DNA from: Arion vulgaris
Taxonomy: Eukaryota; Mollusca; Gastropoda; Stylommatophora; Arionidae
Reading direction: 5' to 3'
Assembly (NCBI GenBank): GCA_020796225.1
Contig: CM036753.1
Span: 71,477,865 to 71,541,864, forward strand
Length of the DNA stretch: 64,000 bases
How positions within the stretch are numbered: the first letter of the stretch is position 1; the number at the start of each line of letters is the position of its first letter. The notes under the pieces were generated by a model, which was not told the origin of the DNA, searched no databases, and saw only the letters and a list, made by a program, of their open reading frames with translations. Of the stretch, positions 10,213 through 20,800 are shown piece by piece. The position numbers were made by a program, and so were the translations under genes.

Positions 10213-10437
10213 TTAGCTAATTGAAAGTATCAGCTGAACAACATTTACACAGTAACCCAAGTGATGATTCGGTATGTCCCATACTTTCAAATATAATACT
10301 AGTTCAAATGCCATCTCCACATTGAAAGTTGAAAGTAGTAGATCTAAAATTGTGGAACTGTTATTGATGTTATCTTCCCACTTGTAACGTTGTCTTCCTC
10401 CTGACTGCTTGCTCTCAACCGTATTTTCCTGTAACAT
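10213..10437 (-). pseudogene. Possible LINE C-terminal scrap
   Basis: The reverse frame contains SGGRQRYKWEDNIN near its start, resembling the GRQRxKWxDNI segment near the C-terminus of LINE polyproteins. The rest of the frame (to residue 74) shows no match I know. It could be a chance resemblance. Confidence 0.35.
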
Positions 10438-10721
10438 TTATCTTCTTCTTCTTCTTTGCGTTTGTTCTTTACTACCAATTTTAATCACTCTTTGTGATAT
10501 GTTTGATCTTTGCCAAGAACGCAGTGCCGGATTAGCCTAGTAGCAGAAGTAGCAAATGCTACGGGCCCCGCGCTTCTAGGGGCCCCGCGCCTATGTGACA
10601 GAGATGAAAATGGAAAAAATAACCAGATGTTATATCAAAAACACGCACGCTGTCTGAATTTTAAAATGTTCTATGTGATGGTGCTGAATCCAACGAAATC
10701 GAAGCAGAAAATACAGAAGAC

Positions 10722-11009
10722 GTGTCCCACTGTGTAGTAGATGAAGGCAGTGCTATAGAAGAATCATCATTACCAATATTACCATTAAGATCAGTAACTC
10801 TTCACGATTTAGCCACATTTTTCACAAGACAAACTGAAATCGAATGTATAGAAAGTTCTCCCAATTTAGCCATATCATCTTCAAGCCAAAGAGAGACAGA
10901 AAGCACAGCACATGCTTCTAATGAAGCAACATCTTCTACAAGCCAAAAACACAACGAAAGTAAAATGTACTCCAACGATATTGGTGAATGGCCAAACAAC
11001 TTCAATTGA
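10722..11009 (+). pseudogene. hAT transposase N-terminal-side remnant
   Basis: A 95-residue forward frame, Ser/Thr/Glu-rich, that ends in NDIGEWPNNFN. A short acidic, Ser-rich leader followed by a D-I-x-x-W-P segment is what precedes the zinc-finger and catalytic parts in ZMYM1-like hAT transposases. The zinc finger itself is not seen. I rate the identity as likely only because of the element around it. Confidence 0.55.
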
Positions 11010-11245
11010 GATTATTAGACTGCGAAAGAAAGTAACGAAGTGCAACATATGAACAAGTGATTTCATGTCTTAAAAAAAACATACAATAAAGAAAACAATC
11101 CACGATTTTGTCGAAAGTCGTTTTCACATACACACATACACCAACAAACAAAACTCACGTGAGAGATTGGTTGTGTTATTACAGATACTAAAGGACAACT
11201 GTTCTGTTTTGTTTGCAAAGTTATTGATTTAGGCTGTACCATAGA

Positions 11246-11788
11246 GTGACTGGTGTATTTGGAATACTCCGGCAGTTAAAATCTATTACAGCAGAAGAGG
11301 TCTTGAAAAGAACTCCAAATATTGTCAGCTCTTACCAAGAGGATTTGGAAGAAAGCCTAGGCGACGAACTTATGCAGTTCACTGAACTTCTTAAAACTAA
11401 TGTAGCTGCTGCTATTAGCAACGAAAAGCATGAGGCTCTTGAACTGCAATTTTATAAACTTATAATGCAAAATTCATTAGAGTCGTGTTTCCCAAATGTA
11501 GAAATAGTCTTACGAATTTACTTGTTTTTAATGATTACTAACTGCAGCGAAGAAAGTTCTTTTTCGACATATAAAAGCGTATTTGAGCGTATAAAAAGTG
11601 AGTTCAGGAACATGATGGGACAAGATTATCTAAATAACCTCACCTTAATGAACATTGAATGTAATTTACTTGAGAAATTGATTTGTCTAGTATTATCTCT
11701 AAATTTGCTCACATTAAATCGAGACAAGTTTGTTCGTAAAAGTTGTGTTTTATTTTATTATCATACAAAATCTAGGGCCCCGCGCTAA
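11246..11788 (+). pseudogene. hAT transposase C-terminal dimerisation region remnant
   Basis: A 180-residue forward frame. An early part reads FGILRQLKSITAEEV and YQEDLEESLGDEL. The later part reads FPNVEIVLRIYLFLMITNCS, EESSFSTYKSVFERIKSEFR and MMGQDYLNNLTLMNIE. This pattern (LRIYL, a TNCSxExSFS block, then LxNLxLMxIE) is the C-terminal hAT dimerisation domain. The part between the first and second fragments is shorter than in intact family members, pointing to an internal deletion that removed catalytic residues. The frame runs out into the right subterminal repeat. Confidence 0.85.
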
Positions 11789-11978
11789 AATTTGCTACGG
11801 GCCCCGCGCTAGCCTAATCCGGCACTGCAAGAACGTGTTTACGTTTCACATTGGTTTGGTAGGCTCGTAAACGTATAGGTTTCTACACGTTTAGGACATG
11901 TGCATCCGATTTCAACCAAACCTCCTTAGTCGCCTCTTACGACATGCGTGGCAGGTAACAGTGGTTATATTCTTTTAC

Positions 11979-12191
11979 GTGCCCAGCGTGTTCGTAGCGC
12001 GTTGGACTACGGGTGACTAGTCCTCTGTAAGTGCGGGTTCAACTCCGCGGACTGGCAGAAAAGCTACAGGTTCCCCAGATTTACGGTGTTCGTGGCACCG
12101 AGCCGAAGGGTTACGATGTCCATGACACCGAGCCGAAGAGCTTTCAACTCAAGTGCTTCTGGATCGGAAAAAAAAAAAAAAAAAAAAAACC
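11979..12191 (+). mobile_element. SINE family B copy, tRNA-like, nested in family A
   Basis: It starts GCCCAGCGTGTTCGTAGCGC, with the A-box-like region GCGTTGGACTACGGGTG and the B box GCGGGTTCAACTCCGC. The body has two GCACCGAGCCGAAG-type segments and ends GTGCTTCTGGATCGG with a run of about 22 A. It breaks the A element just before AAATTTGGGCCCCGG. I could not find a clean target duplication, so a small deletion at the site is possible. Confidence 0.9.
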
Positions 12192-12277
12192 CAAATTTGG
12201 GCCCCGGTAACCACTCGGGTGTGTAACATTTATAAATGTCTTCTATTTGTGTAGATTCATTTATTTGCTATGTTATT

Positions 12278-12278
12278 A

Positions 12279-12319
<41 letters not shown>

Positions 12320-12535
12320 CGATCGATCGATCGATCGTTCTTTTCGGCCGTTTTTATCATTCTTATTGTGATATATAAACGACCATTCCCAAGAACGTAT
12401 TTTTACGTCACGTCTTCATTACCATTTAGATCTATAGTGCTTGTCCTTCAGCGACATGTCCTTTTTCAACCAGCGTTTACGGGTTCGCTCTCCGTCAGCC
12501 TTTGACTGTCCCCAGCCGACCTGCAAGACAGCAGG
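12278..12535 (-). mobile_element. SINE family F copy with CT microsatellite and GATC run
   Basis: The plus strand starts with (CT)n at about 12281-12315 and a CGAT run, the complement of the GA tail. It continues TTATCATTCTTATTGTGATA, TTACGTCACGTCTTCATTAC, TCCTTCAGCGACATGTCC and CCAGCGTTTACGGGTTCGCT. The same body is at 40660-40893 and 62850-63172 (orientations differ). The A-type head seen in the longest F copies is missing here. Confidence 0.75.
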
Positions 12536-12699
12536 TTAAGTTATTATCTTATTGAATAGTTCTCTTATTGAATGTAATTCCAAACTTTTCCAGGAAATAT
12601 TTATTCGTTTGTGTGTATGTTTACATGTCATGTACAAATAGAACAAAATCAAGAGAGGGCTTTTAAAAAAATAATTACTCTCGCGCTATATATTCTAGT

Positions 12700-12850
12700 G
12701 TATTCATGGCGCCTAAAATGACATTTGTGATTACTTTATGCGTGAAAGATTGCTTTCCTTTTCGTTAGTGTCCATCGCCTTTCAGGCAAGTCTCACTCCA
12801 GTTTTAGAGGTAATTGTAATTTAGATAGCCAAGTAAAGGATCAGGGTCTT
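12700..12850 (-). mobile_element. SINE family D copy, decayed
   Basis: TTATGCGTGAAAGATTGCTT, then CGCCTTTCAGGCAAGTCTCA, then AATTTAGATAGCCAAGTAAA. This is the reverse of the D layout seen at 34370-34510 and matches 14995-15115 in the same orientation. Confidence 0.6.
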
Positions 12851-12957
12851 GTGTAATCCAACCATGTACAGTGTGTCCACCGAAAATATTTTGTCCCAAG
12901 CTGGCCACGAGCCCCGGAATTTCCCCGAAACGCAGGGAATTATTTATTACACAACTA

Positions 12958-13042
12958 GGCACACCCACACACACACACACCCACATCACACACACCCGCA
13001 TATATATACGCACACAAACACCAACACCCACACACGCGCGTT
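12958..13042. repeat. CA microsatellite, imperfect
   Basis: Interrupted (CA)n with a short TATATA interior. Small open frames here in both strands are due to the repeat. Confidence 0.9.
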
Positions 13043-13915
13043 TTGTTATCACCTTTAAGGACAAGTTTCACAAATTATTATTATCAAGAACAGCTGGGAT
13101 ATAGCTCATGCAATGAATGGCACGTGTAAAATGTGTATCCCTGGAGAAGAGGGTTGGGGAGATATCTATACATAACTATCATTATCAACGTAAAAATATC
13201 TCACAATTTTCTGCTCGAATCTGTCGAAATAAGAGACAGAGTCAATGATGAGAATCTATTTTCATCGGTAAATAAAATGGCGATACATTTATTAAACAAT
13301 TTCTCATAATCAAATACATATTTACTGTTGTCGCTGGCACCAAATGATTCCTATTACGTAATGCGTATCAAAATGATATTAGCGGTTAATAACCAAATTC
13401 GTGATAGATGATAACGCAGTGGATAATGGTGATGATTTTGTATGTACAGATATGTTTCTGCATCACAGTGAGATGTTAGATTATAGTTTCTTAGATAGGG
13501 TTAAAGAACGACCTCACATAGTCAGAAAAAACGCATACTGTACATATACTCTTAGTCGAAGACCATAAAGCACAAATTTACGGCGAAAAATGATTGAAAG
13601 CAATGAATACAAGAAGCAGACGAAAAGTGACCGTTCCAATGACTAGCCCTAGAAGAGTTGAGAATGCTCCTAAGCCGAAACGACCTCATCCAGTCAGCAA
13701 AGTAGTAAATACAATTTGGCGTAGATTCAAGCCCAAGTATACGACACTAAAAGATCATTAAAAAGTGTTTATCATAAGATGCTAACGAAACGACCTCACC
13801 AAAGGCAGGAAAGGAGATAGAAAAGTTGCACTTCACTAATCAACACATGCCGTAAAAGTACCGATGGTACGAGGACTCAAGGAAAGTATTTAGTGGACAA
13901 CAGGTTTCCTGTAAC
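13043..13915. other. No gene seen
   Basis: AT-rich. The string ACGACCTCA occurs at about 13508, 13680 and 13790, each time after an A-rich or GAA stretch, but the spacing is uneven and I see no unit around it. No frame of note. Confidence 0.5.
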
Positions 13916-14095
13916 GATCACACTCGAAGGATCTAACCTTCAAGTACATCTAAAGACGGCGAAGGTTCAGCGCATGGTGAGGGACACCCGTAAAATGGTA
14001 AGCAGACCTCACGCAAAACTCAGTCAGAAGCGAAATACCAGGCGCCGTGACTTTCGGATGATTTGACAGCGGTGAACCCAAAAGAAGAAGAAGAT
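13910..14095 (+). mobile_element. SINE family D copy
   Basis: AAGTACATCTAAAGACGGCG, then GTGAGGGACACCCGTAAAAT, CACGCAAAACTCAGTCAGAA, AAATACCAGGCGCCGTGACT, and an AAGAAGAAGAAGA tail near 14083. Confidence 0.75.
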
Positions 14096-14356
14096 AGAGT
14101 AAACTTGTTATTCTCTTCTTACTTTCAGTATGAGGAGGTTGTAGCCATTACGGATGTCTTTCAATGGCGCCATGTGACTTCGTTTACTGCGGCCTTTGTT
14201 GTCCCAACTTTCAGTCGCTGCTTCGGAAGGCCCACAACGGCAGGTTGTGGTATGTGTGGATGTCGTTTATTGAGATGTCTAATATTCAGAGGTTTACCTG
14301 GAACTACTGATCTGAGCATGCTGGTGTTCACGGCAACAAGAGAGAGGATAGGTATG
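14096..14356. other. Unassigned sequence with a 116-codon frame
   Basis: The forward frame 14063-14413 starts in the D element and ends in the B element, so only its middle (about residues 12-98) is unique sequence. That middle is Cys- and Phe-containing (GCGMCGCRLLRCL) but matches nothing I know. A chance frame is the safest reading. Confidence 0.35.
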
Positions 14357-14369
14357 AATCAACAGCATT

Positions 14370-14575
14370 GCCCGTCTGTCCAGCGGGTTCGTAGCGAGTT
14401 ATACTACGGGTGACTAGCCCTCTGTGTGTGCGGGTTCAATTCCGCGGGATGGCAGAAAAAGCCACATATTCCCCAGATTTACGGTGTTCGTGGCACCGAA
14501 CCGAAGGTTACGATGCCCATGGCAGCGATCCGAAGAGCTGAAAAGCTCAAGTGCTTCTGGATCGGAAAAAAAAAA
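14370..14575 (+). mobile_element. SINE family B copy with 13-bp target duplication
   Basis: Full B element: CCAGCGGGTTCGTAGCGAGT, B box GCGGGTTCAATTCCGC, end GTGCTTCTGGATCGG plus poly-A. AATCAACAGCATT flanks it at 14357-14369 and 14576-14588. Confidence 0.95.
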
Positions 14576-14699
14576 AATCAACAGCATTCATCACCGTGAA
14601 GTTGAAGGTAGTTGTGCGAAAGGAAGGGGGAGGGGAGGGGAGTCCTTCAGTTTCTCGGGGACCATCTGTTAGATAAAGATACGTCTTCTTTCACTCAAC

Positions 14700-14830
14700 A
14701 GCTATGAATTCAGGCTCAGCCAGGGTGACAATTATGGCATATCTGACTTATTTTTGCGTGAAGGCTTCCGTTCCTTATTATCATTATCTCTCGCCATTCA
14801 GGCGAACTTTCTCCGAATTTACGGATGCTA
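14700..14830 (-). mobile_element. SINE family D copy
   Basis: Reverse-oriented: ATGAATTCAGGCTCAGCCAG, ATTATGGCATATCTGACTTA, TTTTTGCGTGAAGGCTTCCG, then CGCCATTCAGGCGAACTTTC. Confidence 0.7.
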
Positions 14831-14994
14831 AAGATTCTAAAACTGATATTGAACTCTTTCAGCGATTTAATGACTTTGAAATTTAAACAACCAGAAGTGA
14901 AAGCCTGTGTGTCAGAATGAGAAGTGTGTTTATCCAGCAAGCCACAGGAACTATTAGTATGCATACCCTTCGACATCTATTGGGAGAAACTGAA

Positions 14995-15115
14995 CACCTA
15001 TGTGCAGGCTTGCTTTTCTTATAACCAATTTCCTTTGCCATTCAGGCAAGTCTTACACCGACTTCAGAAGTACTCGTAAGTTAGATTTCCACGTAAAGGA
15101 ACTGGGTCATTACGA
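14995..15115 (-). mobile_element. SINE family D fragment
   Basis: TTGCCATTCAGGCAAGTCTT, then CCGACTTCAGAAGTACTCGT and AAGTTAGATTTCCACGTAAA. The GAA-tail side is missing. Confidence 0.55.
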
Positions 15116-15855
15116 CATTAGTTCAGTAACCAATAACGAATTTCACAATAGTCTATTTAAAATATTTGTTCATTTAGTACCGATTTGACTGATATCATTC
15201 TTCAGTCATCTTTTATGAGTTGGTTTCTCCGTTAGATTCTCCGCAAGAAATTAATTCTTATTTTTTATGTCTGTTAGCAATACGCTTTAATAAAACCTAT
15301 AAAAGACTCGTTCTTATGTTGAGCACATACTTCAAGATTGCCCCGAATATGATACACTGAGACAAACTCACTGGCATAGTGAAACAACACTCGACAGAAA
15401 ACTACACGGACCTCTGTGTGAGCTACAAAAGACAGTGAAGTTTATACAAGAGACAACATTGAATGTATAGACAATATTTCAAGCGAACGAAATAAGGAAG
15501 GAAGGAAGGAAGGAAGGATGGAAGCAAACCAACAAATAAGAAGAGGTGGAATTTTGTTCAAATCATTATGTTAAAAGATTGACAGACGAAATGGGCTAGA
15601 CGTGGTGAACAAATCATATATATGAAGCACATTTTGACGGCACTGAAAATCCCAAAGAACTGTTAGTATGACAAAGTACTCATGACTAGCTATTGGATGA
15701 TGATGATTGTGTAAAGACAAATCGTAATAGGAAAACCTTCTTTATAATGAGAACAACATAAAGAAGGAGAAAAAAATGATGATTTGAAGCAACAATGATA
15801 AAGGAAGCTAACATTCTAGTAGTCTTGATTATACATTTTTCAGAACGTGTTCCTA
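15116..15855. other. No gene seen; short GGAA repeat
   Basis: AT-rich, with (GGAA)n at about 15496-15518. No supported frame. Confidence 0.5.
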
Positions 15856-15856
15856 G

Positions 15857-15857
<1 letters not shown>

Positions 15858-15923
<66 letters not shown>

Positions 15924-15948
15924 TATATATATATATATATATATATAT
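15858..15948. repeat. TA microsatellite
   Basis: (TA)n of about 90 bp interrupted once by TAG near 15920. Tyr-Ile repeat frames in both strands are artefacts of it. Confidence 0.97.
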
Positions 15949-15959
15949 GCTCTATATTA

Positions 15960-16255
15960 TTACTGAACATACCGATATTGTCAGCTATAAATAATACATA
16001 TGAGAAAGAAGGTTAGAGATCGAAATACAAGACAAGATAGTCAACACCTGTCAGATCAAACGGCTTCAACAACAACAGAAATGTATTTGAAAGAAAAAAA
16101 AAGGCGATGGAACGATAGTATCAAAAATGAATAACTAAGTGTGGGAATGAAACGACTGAAAATACGTCTGACAAATACTACACGTTAGTTTACTGCAAAT
16201 AAATGTATAATAATACAGCGAAGTAAAAAAAAAAATGTCAGATAACATTATATAA
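15960..16255. other. No gene seen
   Basis: A-rich sequence between the TA microsatellite and the 11-bp array. Confidence 0.5.
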
Positions 16256-16261
16256 AAAAGT

Positions 16262-16634
16262 GTGTATGTATGGGTATGCTGAAGGTATACTGAAGGTATG
16301 TTGAAGGTATACTGAAGGTATGTTGAAGGTATACTGAAGGTATGCTGAAGGTACGCTGAAGGTATGTTGAAGGTATGTTGAAGGTATGTTGAAGGTATGA
16401 TGAAGGTATGCTGAAGGTATGTTGAAGGTATGCTGAAGGTATGTTGAAGGTATGTTGAAGGTATACTGAAGGTATACTGAAGGTATACTGAAGGTATGTT
16501 GAAGGTATGCTGAATGTATGTTGAAGGTATGTTGAAGGTATGTTGAAGGTATACTGAAGGTATGTTGAAGGTATGTTGAAGGTATACTGAAGGTATGCTG
16601 AAGGTATGTTGAAGGTATGTTGAAGGTATGTTGA
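16262..16634. repeat. 11-bp minisatellite, about 33 copies
   Basis: The unit is GTATGTTGAAG with two common variants, GTATACTGAAG and GTATGCTGAAG, in irregular order. Because 11 is not a multiple of three, two reverse frames of 139 codons read the same His-Thr-Phe cycle. They are by-products. Confidence 0.95.
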
Positions 16635-16692
16635 ATTCTCGGAGAGAATAAAAACAAGATATGTCATTGCAATCTAAATTGATACCTTATGG

Positions 16693-16900
16693 CAGTGGCG
16701 GCTCGTGATTACTTTTGTTGGTGGGGACAAGCAAATATTTTGGAAAAATCATGGTTTTGGGTTAGGTTATATATTAGTATTTACATATTAGTTATACATG
16801 ATTTTTGTGAGTTATACATGATTTTTGTGAGTTATACATGATTTTTGTTATACATGATTTTTGTGGGACCCGGCCGAGCCGTAATGACGAGCCGCCACTG
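16693..16900. mobile_element. hAT-type MITE, 208 bp
   Basis: Inverted ends CAGTGGCGGCTCGT and ACGAGCCGCCACTG, flanked by the 8-bp near-duplicates CCTTATGG (16685-16692) and CCTAATGG (16901-16908). The inside carries three to four copies of GTTATACATGATTTTTGTGA. No coding capacity. The termini and the 8-bp site fit the hAT superfamily. Confidence 0.88.
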
Positions 16901-16909
16901 CCTAATGGG

Positions 16910-17868
16910 GATTTTCTCCTTCCGAGGTCAAACAAAGCGTAACATCTCTCTTCTATTGATAAACTGATATAGTACGGAGTTACTTGAAAAGTCACAATGT
17001 CTCAAAAAGTGAATGCCTTGCTCTCTATGTGAAGTGTCTATACAGAAAAATGTTTTCTTTCAAGTTTTCAATAGTCAGGTACTTCTTTGTCATTTCATAC
17101 GTGTCTGTATCCAATTAGCGATAACAAACACAATTACCTGCTACAGTCGCATATCACAGAAGTGGAGGTGAACGTTACGACTCCATTAGTGCTTGACTTA
17201 GAGATGGCGTCTATTAGATGTGTTAGCTAGCCCTTTTGTGGAATTCAGATCTCAGCTTGCTTGCTCCGCTGGGTTCTAATAGAGTGGTAGACGTGATTGT
17301 TATTACCATCGCGTTATCATTTCAGTTCATCAATATGTTAATGCTTGATACCCTTCGTTCAAAAGTTTCCATTAGAAACTGTCAGGCAATAAAGAACTAG
17401 GATGTACCGTCCAAAACAAAATATAACAATGTCGACATTTAGAAAAATTTCAGGGCTCTTTTGCTTTCCAATAGTAGAAGGTATAATAGATGTTAAGTGA
17501 TATTTTTGTCGTCAGTCGACAACGGGTGCTTTTCTAATAATTTTTATTTCAAATATTCGGTGTTAGAAACACGAAATAATTCACCTTAGACTGGCGTCTT
17601 GAACAGTATAACATTACTCCAATCAGTTGATATCAGTCCTATGATCTACTTCTTCTGAAGTATAGGAAAACTTTGAGACGAATACGCTTCACAGCTAATA
17701 TAATATTGCCGAGTTTTCGCTATCATTACGATAAATCTCTAGACGTTTTCTTGGTTACATTGATTTCATGTTACTATACGTTAGACGTCTCCCCGGGAGC
17801 GGAAAATTTGTATTAAATTATGACGGAACAAGTGGAGGAGTTGTAATCAAAGATGGAAATATTTGCAT
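16910..17868. other. No gene or named repeat seen
   Basis: About 950 bases of unremarkable AT-rich sequence between the MITE and the sharp left edge of the 39-bp array. Confidence 0.5.
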
Positions 17869-20800
17869 ACACTTTATGTGCATTGTGTTTGCCTGATCTG
17901 CTCATGTATCGGCTTTGTGGATTGTGTTTGCCTGATCTGCTCATGTATCGGCTTTGTGGATTGTGTTTGCCTGATCTGCTCATGTATCGGCTTTGTGGAT
18001 TGTGTTTGCCTGATCTGCTCATGTATCGGCTTTGTGGATTGTGTTTGCCTGATCTGCTCATGTATCGGCTTTGTGGATTGTGTTTGCCTGATCTGCTCAT
18101 GTATCGGCTTTGTGGATTGTGTTTGCCTGATCTGCTCATGTATCGGCTTTGTGGATTGTGTTTGCCTGATCTGCTCATGTATCGGCTTTGTGGATTGTGT
18201 TTGCCTGATCTGCTCATGTATCGGCTTTGTGGATTGTGTTTGCCTGATCTGCTCATGTATCGGCTTTGTGGATTATGTTTGCCTGATCTGCTCATGTATC
18301 GGTTTTGTGGATTATGTTTGCCTGATCTGCTCATGTATCGGTTTTGTGGATTATGTTTGCCTGATCTGCTCATGTATCGGCTTTGTGGATTGTGTTTGCC
18401 TGATCTGCTCATGTATCGGCTTTGTGCATTGTGTTTGCCTGATCTGCTCATGTATCGGCTTTGTGCATTGTGTTTGCCTGATCTGCTCATGTATCGGCTT
18501 TGTGGATTGTGTTTGCCTGATCTGCTCATGTATCGGCTTTGTGGATTATGTTTGCCTGATCTGCTCATGTATCGGCTTTGTGGATTGTGTTTGCCTGATC
18601 TGCTCATGTATCGGCTTTGTGGATTGTGTTTGCCTGATCTGCTCATGTATCGGCTTTGTGGATTGTGTTTGCCTGATCTGCTCATGTATCGGCTTTGTGG
18701 ATTATGTTTGCCTGATCTGCTCATGTATCGGCTTTGTGGATTGTGTTTGCCTGATCTGCTCATGTATCAGCTTTGTGGATTGTGTTTGCCTGATCTGCTC
18801 ATGTATCAGCTTTGTGGATTGTGTTTGCCTGATCTGCTCATGTATCGGCTTTGTGGATTGTGTTTGCCTGATCTGCTCATGTATCGGCTTTGTGGATTGT
18901 GTTTGCCTGATCTGCTCATGTATCGGCTTTGTGGATTGTGTTTGCCTGATCTGCTCATGTATCGGCTTTGTGGATTGTGTTTGCCTGATCTGCTCATGTA
19001 TCGGCTTTGTGGATTGTGTTTGCCTGATCTGCTCATGTATCGGCTTTGTGGATTGTGTTTGCCTGATCTGCTCATGTATCGGCTTTGTGGATTGTGTTTG
19101 CCTGATCTGCTCATGTATCGGCTTTGTGGATTGTGTTTGCCTGATCTGCTCATGTATCGGCTTTGTGGATTGTGTTTGCCTGATCTGCTCATGTATCGGC
19201 TTTGTGGATTGTGTTTGCCTGATCTGCTCATGTATCGGCTTTGTGGATTGTGTTTGCCTGATCTGCTCATGTATCGGCTTTGTGGATTGTGTTTGCCTGA
19301 TCTGCTCATGTATCGGCTTTGTGGATTGTGTTTGCCTGATCTGCTCATGTATCGGCTTTGTGGATTGTGTTTGCCTGATCTGCTCATGTATCGGCTTTGT
19401 GGATTGTGTTTGCCTGATCTGCTCATGTATCGGCTTTGTGGATTGTGTTTGCCTGATCTGCTCATGTATCGGCTTTGTGGATTGTGTTTGCCTGATCTGC
19501 TCATGTATCGGCTTTGTGGATTGTGTTTGCCTGATCTGCTCATGTATCGGCTTTGTGGATTGTGTTTGCCTGATCTGCTCATGTATCGGCTTTGTGGATT
19601 GTGTTTGCCTGATCTGCTCATGTATCGGCTTTGTGGATTGTGTTTGCCTGATCTGCTCATGTATCGGCTTTGTGGATTGTGTTTGCCTGATCTGCTCATG
19701 TATCGGCTTTGTGGATTGTGTTTGCCTGATCTGCTCATGTATCGGCTTTGTGGATTGTGTTTGCCTGATCTGCTCATGTATCGGCTTTGTGATTGTGTTT
19801 GCCTGATCTGCTCATGTATCGGCTTTGTGCATTGTGTTTGCCTGATCTGCTCATGTACGCTTTGTGCATTGTGTTTGCCTGATCTGCTCATGTATCGGCT
19901 TTGTGGATTGTGTTTGCCTGATCTGCTCATGTATCGGCTTTGTGGATTGTGTTTGCCTGATCTGCTCATGTATCGGCTTTGTGCATTGTGTTTGCCTGAT
20001 CTGCTCATGTATCGGCTTTGTGGATTATGTTTGCCTGATCTGCTCATGTATCGGCTTTGTGGATTGTGTTTGCCTGATCTGCTCATGTATCGGCTTTGTG
20101 GATTATGTTTGCCTGATCTGCTCATGTATCGGCTTTGTGGATTGTGTTTGCCTGATCTGCTCATGTATCGGCTTTGTGGATTGTGTTTGCCTGATCTGCT
20201 CATGTATCGGCTTTGTGGATTGTGTTTGCCTGATCTGCTCATGTATCGGCTTTGTGGATTGTGTTTGCCTGATCTGCTCATGTATCGGCTTTGTGGATTG
20301 TGTTTGCCTGATCTGCTCATGTATCGGCTTTGTGGATTGTGTTTGCCTGATCTGCTCATGTATCGGCTTTGTGGATTGTGTTTGCCTGATCTGCTCATGT
20401 ATCGGCTTTGTGGATTGTGTTTGCCTGATCTGCTCATGTATCGGCTTTGTGGATTGTGTTTGCCTGATCTGCTCATGTATCGGCTTTGTGGATTGTGTTT
20501 GCCTGATCTGCTCATGTATCGGCTTTGTGGATTGTGTTTGCCTGATCTGCTCATGTATCGGCTTTGTGGATTGTGTTTGCCTGATCTGCTCATGTATCGG
20601 CTTTGTGGATTGTGTTTGCCTGATCTGCTCATGTATCGGCTTTGTGGATTGTGTTTGCCTGATCTGCTCATGTATCGGCTTTGTGGATTGTGTTTGCCTG
20701 ATCTGCTCATGTATCGGCTTTGTGGATTATGTTTGCCTGATCTGCTCATGTATCGGCTTTGTGGATTATGTTTGCCTGATCTGCTCATGTATCAGCTTTG

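Larger units (their letters stand above)
10522..11827 (+). mobile_element. hAT-type DNA transposon, internally deleted (1306 bp)
   Basis: The ends are inverted: CAGTGCCGGATTAGCCTAGT on the left, and on the right the complement of CAGTGCCGGATTAGGCTAGC. Subterminal GGGCCCCGCGC repeats occur on both sides. A perfect 8-bp target duplication, CAAGAACG, lies at 10514-10521 and 11828-11835, diagnostic of hAT. It sits inside a family A SINE. It codes for only parts of a transposase (next entries). The catalytic middle is absent, so this copy cannot be autonomous as sequenced. Confidence 0.95.
10442..12222 (-). mobile_element. SINE family A copy split by two later insertions
   Basis: The A element is reverse-oriented and lies in three pieces: 10442-10521, 11836-11978 and 12192-12222. 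It starts with the complement of the GAA tail, then TTTGCGTTTGTTCTTTACTA and TTTTAATCACTCTTTGTGAT, and finishes GGGCCCCGGTAACCACTCGG. An 11-bp target duplication, GTAACATTTAT, flanks the whole nest at 10431-10441 and 12223-12233. Removing the hAT element with its 8-bp duplication and the B element leaves about 254 bp, the normal length of an A copy. Confidence 0.92.

Noticed and set aside
13508..13800. ACGACCTCA as a spaced regulatory motif
   Set aside because: Three occurrences at uneven spacing without a shared larger unit; chance cannot be excluded.
15686..16016. Tyr-Ile repeat frames
   Set aside because: Produced by the TA microsatellite.
16238..16667. 139-codon reverse frames rich in His-Thr-Phe
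   Set aside because: Produced by the 11-bp minisatellite in two frames at once.
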